From positions 15,150,501 through 15,214,500 of the forward strand of contig AP031356.1 of assembly GCA_037833965.1 (NCBI GenBank): 64,000 nt of DNA, written 5' to 3'. The notes beneath the pieces are model-generated. The model worked only from the letters and a program-made list of their open reading frames with translations. It did not search any database and was not told the DNA's origin. The DNA comes from Marchantia polymorpha subsp. ruderalis (Eukaryota; Streptophyta; Marchantiopsida; Marchantiales; Marchantiaceae). Positions 63,657 to 64,000 of this stretch are shown here, one piece after another. The position numbers and the translations under genes are program-made. Every line of letters starts with the position of its first letter. Positions within the stretch are counted from its first letter, which is position 1.

Positions 63657-63692
63657 CAGTGCGTCAACACCAGAGTACTTGAGCAGCAATCT

Positions 63693-63884
63693 CAGTTAAG
63701 TCCTCAGTCGGGCCTGTACTCCCTACGTTTGGTGTGAGTCGAGGGTGACGTCCACGGCGTATGAAGAGGCTTCGTTCCGAAGTGGGAAGTCCAGTCCGGG
63801 TTCCCTACGCTAGTTCCTGGCGGAAGGGCAGTAAAAGCCGGAGTGGGAGTCACTACCTGCAGAGCCTCTGAGTGAACTTTTGAG
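63693..63884 (+). repeat. U5 segment duplicated in B2 leader
   Basis: About 190 bases between PBS and gag repeat the U5 sequence at 63099-63291 (TCAGTCGGG to CCTCTGAGTGAACTT) with scattered differences. F1 has no such segment at this place. Confidence 0.8.
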
Positions 63885-63888
63885 ATGA

Positions 63889-63930
63889 ATGCTCGGTGAA
63901 TGTCGACGAGCGATGGTGTGGGGGACCTGA
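63889..63930 (+). CDS. Short upstream ORF overlapping B2 gag start
   Basis: 13 codons (MLGECRRAMVWGT) starting eleven bases before the gag ATG, the same layout as in F1. Confidence 0.4.
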   Translation: MLGECRRAMVWGT

Positions 63931-63966
63931 GTGCGAGAGCCACACGTAAGCTCCGTCGAGATTCGG

Positions 63967-64000
<34 letters not shown>
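63900..64000 (+). CDS. gag: B2 gag, first codons only, runs into poly(A)
   Basis: Starts MSTSDGVGDLSARATRKLRRDSEK, homologous to the F1 Gag start (MSTGASGSNLSARAVRRFRRDSEK). From 63967 the sequence is only A to the window end, which does not match the expected gag sequence. The rest of the element is not visible. Confidence 0.7.
63967..64000 (+). repeat. Poly(A) run of at least 34 at window end
   Basis: Uninterrupted A from 63967 to 64000, replacing gag coding sequence after RRDSEK. It may be a genuine A-tract, a breakpoint, or a sequencing or assembly fault. Confidence 0.8.

Noticed and set aside
63967..64000. Poly(A) tail of a processed retrocopy
   Set aside because: The sequence before it is a 5' LTR, PBS and gag start in normal order, not the 3' end of a transcript.
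1..64000. tRNA or rRNA genes
   Set aside because: None seen; the only tRNA-like matches are the two primer-binding sites.

Overview
The window is plant nuclear DNA made almost entirely of nested Ty3/Gypsy-type LTR retrotransposons, with about 6.7 kb of older, AT-richer host sequence (49198-55933) holding a LOB-domain (LBD) transcription-factor gene and a proline-rich cell-wall-protein-like exon. LOB domains are known only from land plants and related streptophyte algae; the species itself cannot be named from the sequence, and a non-seed plant or charophyte is only a guess.

Two related element families are present. Family A has LTRs of about 5.3-5.4 kb that start TGTGGTACCCCAC and end GGGTTATTACA. 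Family B has LTRs of about 4.9 kb that start TGTGGTAACCCAC and end the same way. Each LTR contains its own long gene: an open reading frame of about 850-960 codons (up to 1045 with an upstream in-frame extension), lying in U3 upstream of the LTR TATA box. The protein has a conserved N-terminal domain, a variable linker and a conserved coiled-coil C-terminal half, and it is recognisably the same protein in both families.

Layout, resolved from 5-bp target-site duplications (TSDs). E1, an old A LTR remnant (48070-49197), abuts host DNA. E2, another A LTR (39703-40259 and 45654-48069), sits in E1. E3, a deleted A element (parts between 3283 and 39702), sits in E2. E3 in turn received B0 (family B LTR, 1-3282), solo LTR S1 (4165-9454, TSD TTCCG), solo LTR S2 (11028-15450, TSD CTACG, in pol) and F1, a complete 16.6-kb A element on the minus strand (22227-38781, TSD ATCAG). 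Solo LTR S3 (40260-45648, TSD AAGGC) sits in E2. On the right, LTR B1 (from 55934) interrupts the proline-rich gene, and B2 (5' LTR 58743-63616, PBS, gag start) is inserted into B1 and runs off the window.

F1 has 5' LTR, tRNA-Asp-type primer-binding site, gag-protease, a single in-frame UAG in a TMV-like readthrough context (UAG CAA UUA), then RT-RNase H-integrase, a polypurine tract and 3' LTR. The LTR gene lies in U3, so in the genomic RNA it would be the 3'-most gene after pol, a layout comparable to the superantigen gene of mouse mammary tumour virus. Every solo LTR keeps a copy of the gene, so it can multiply and persist separately from gag-pol. This LTR-resident gene, the leaky-stop gag-pol arrangement and the palindromic repeat array inside the LTR gene are the main points of interest.
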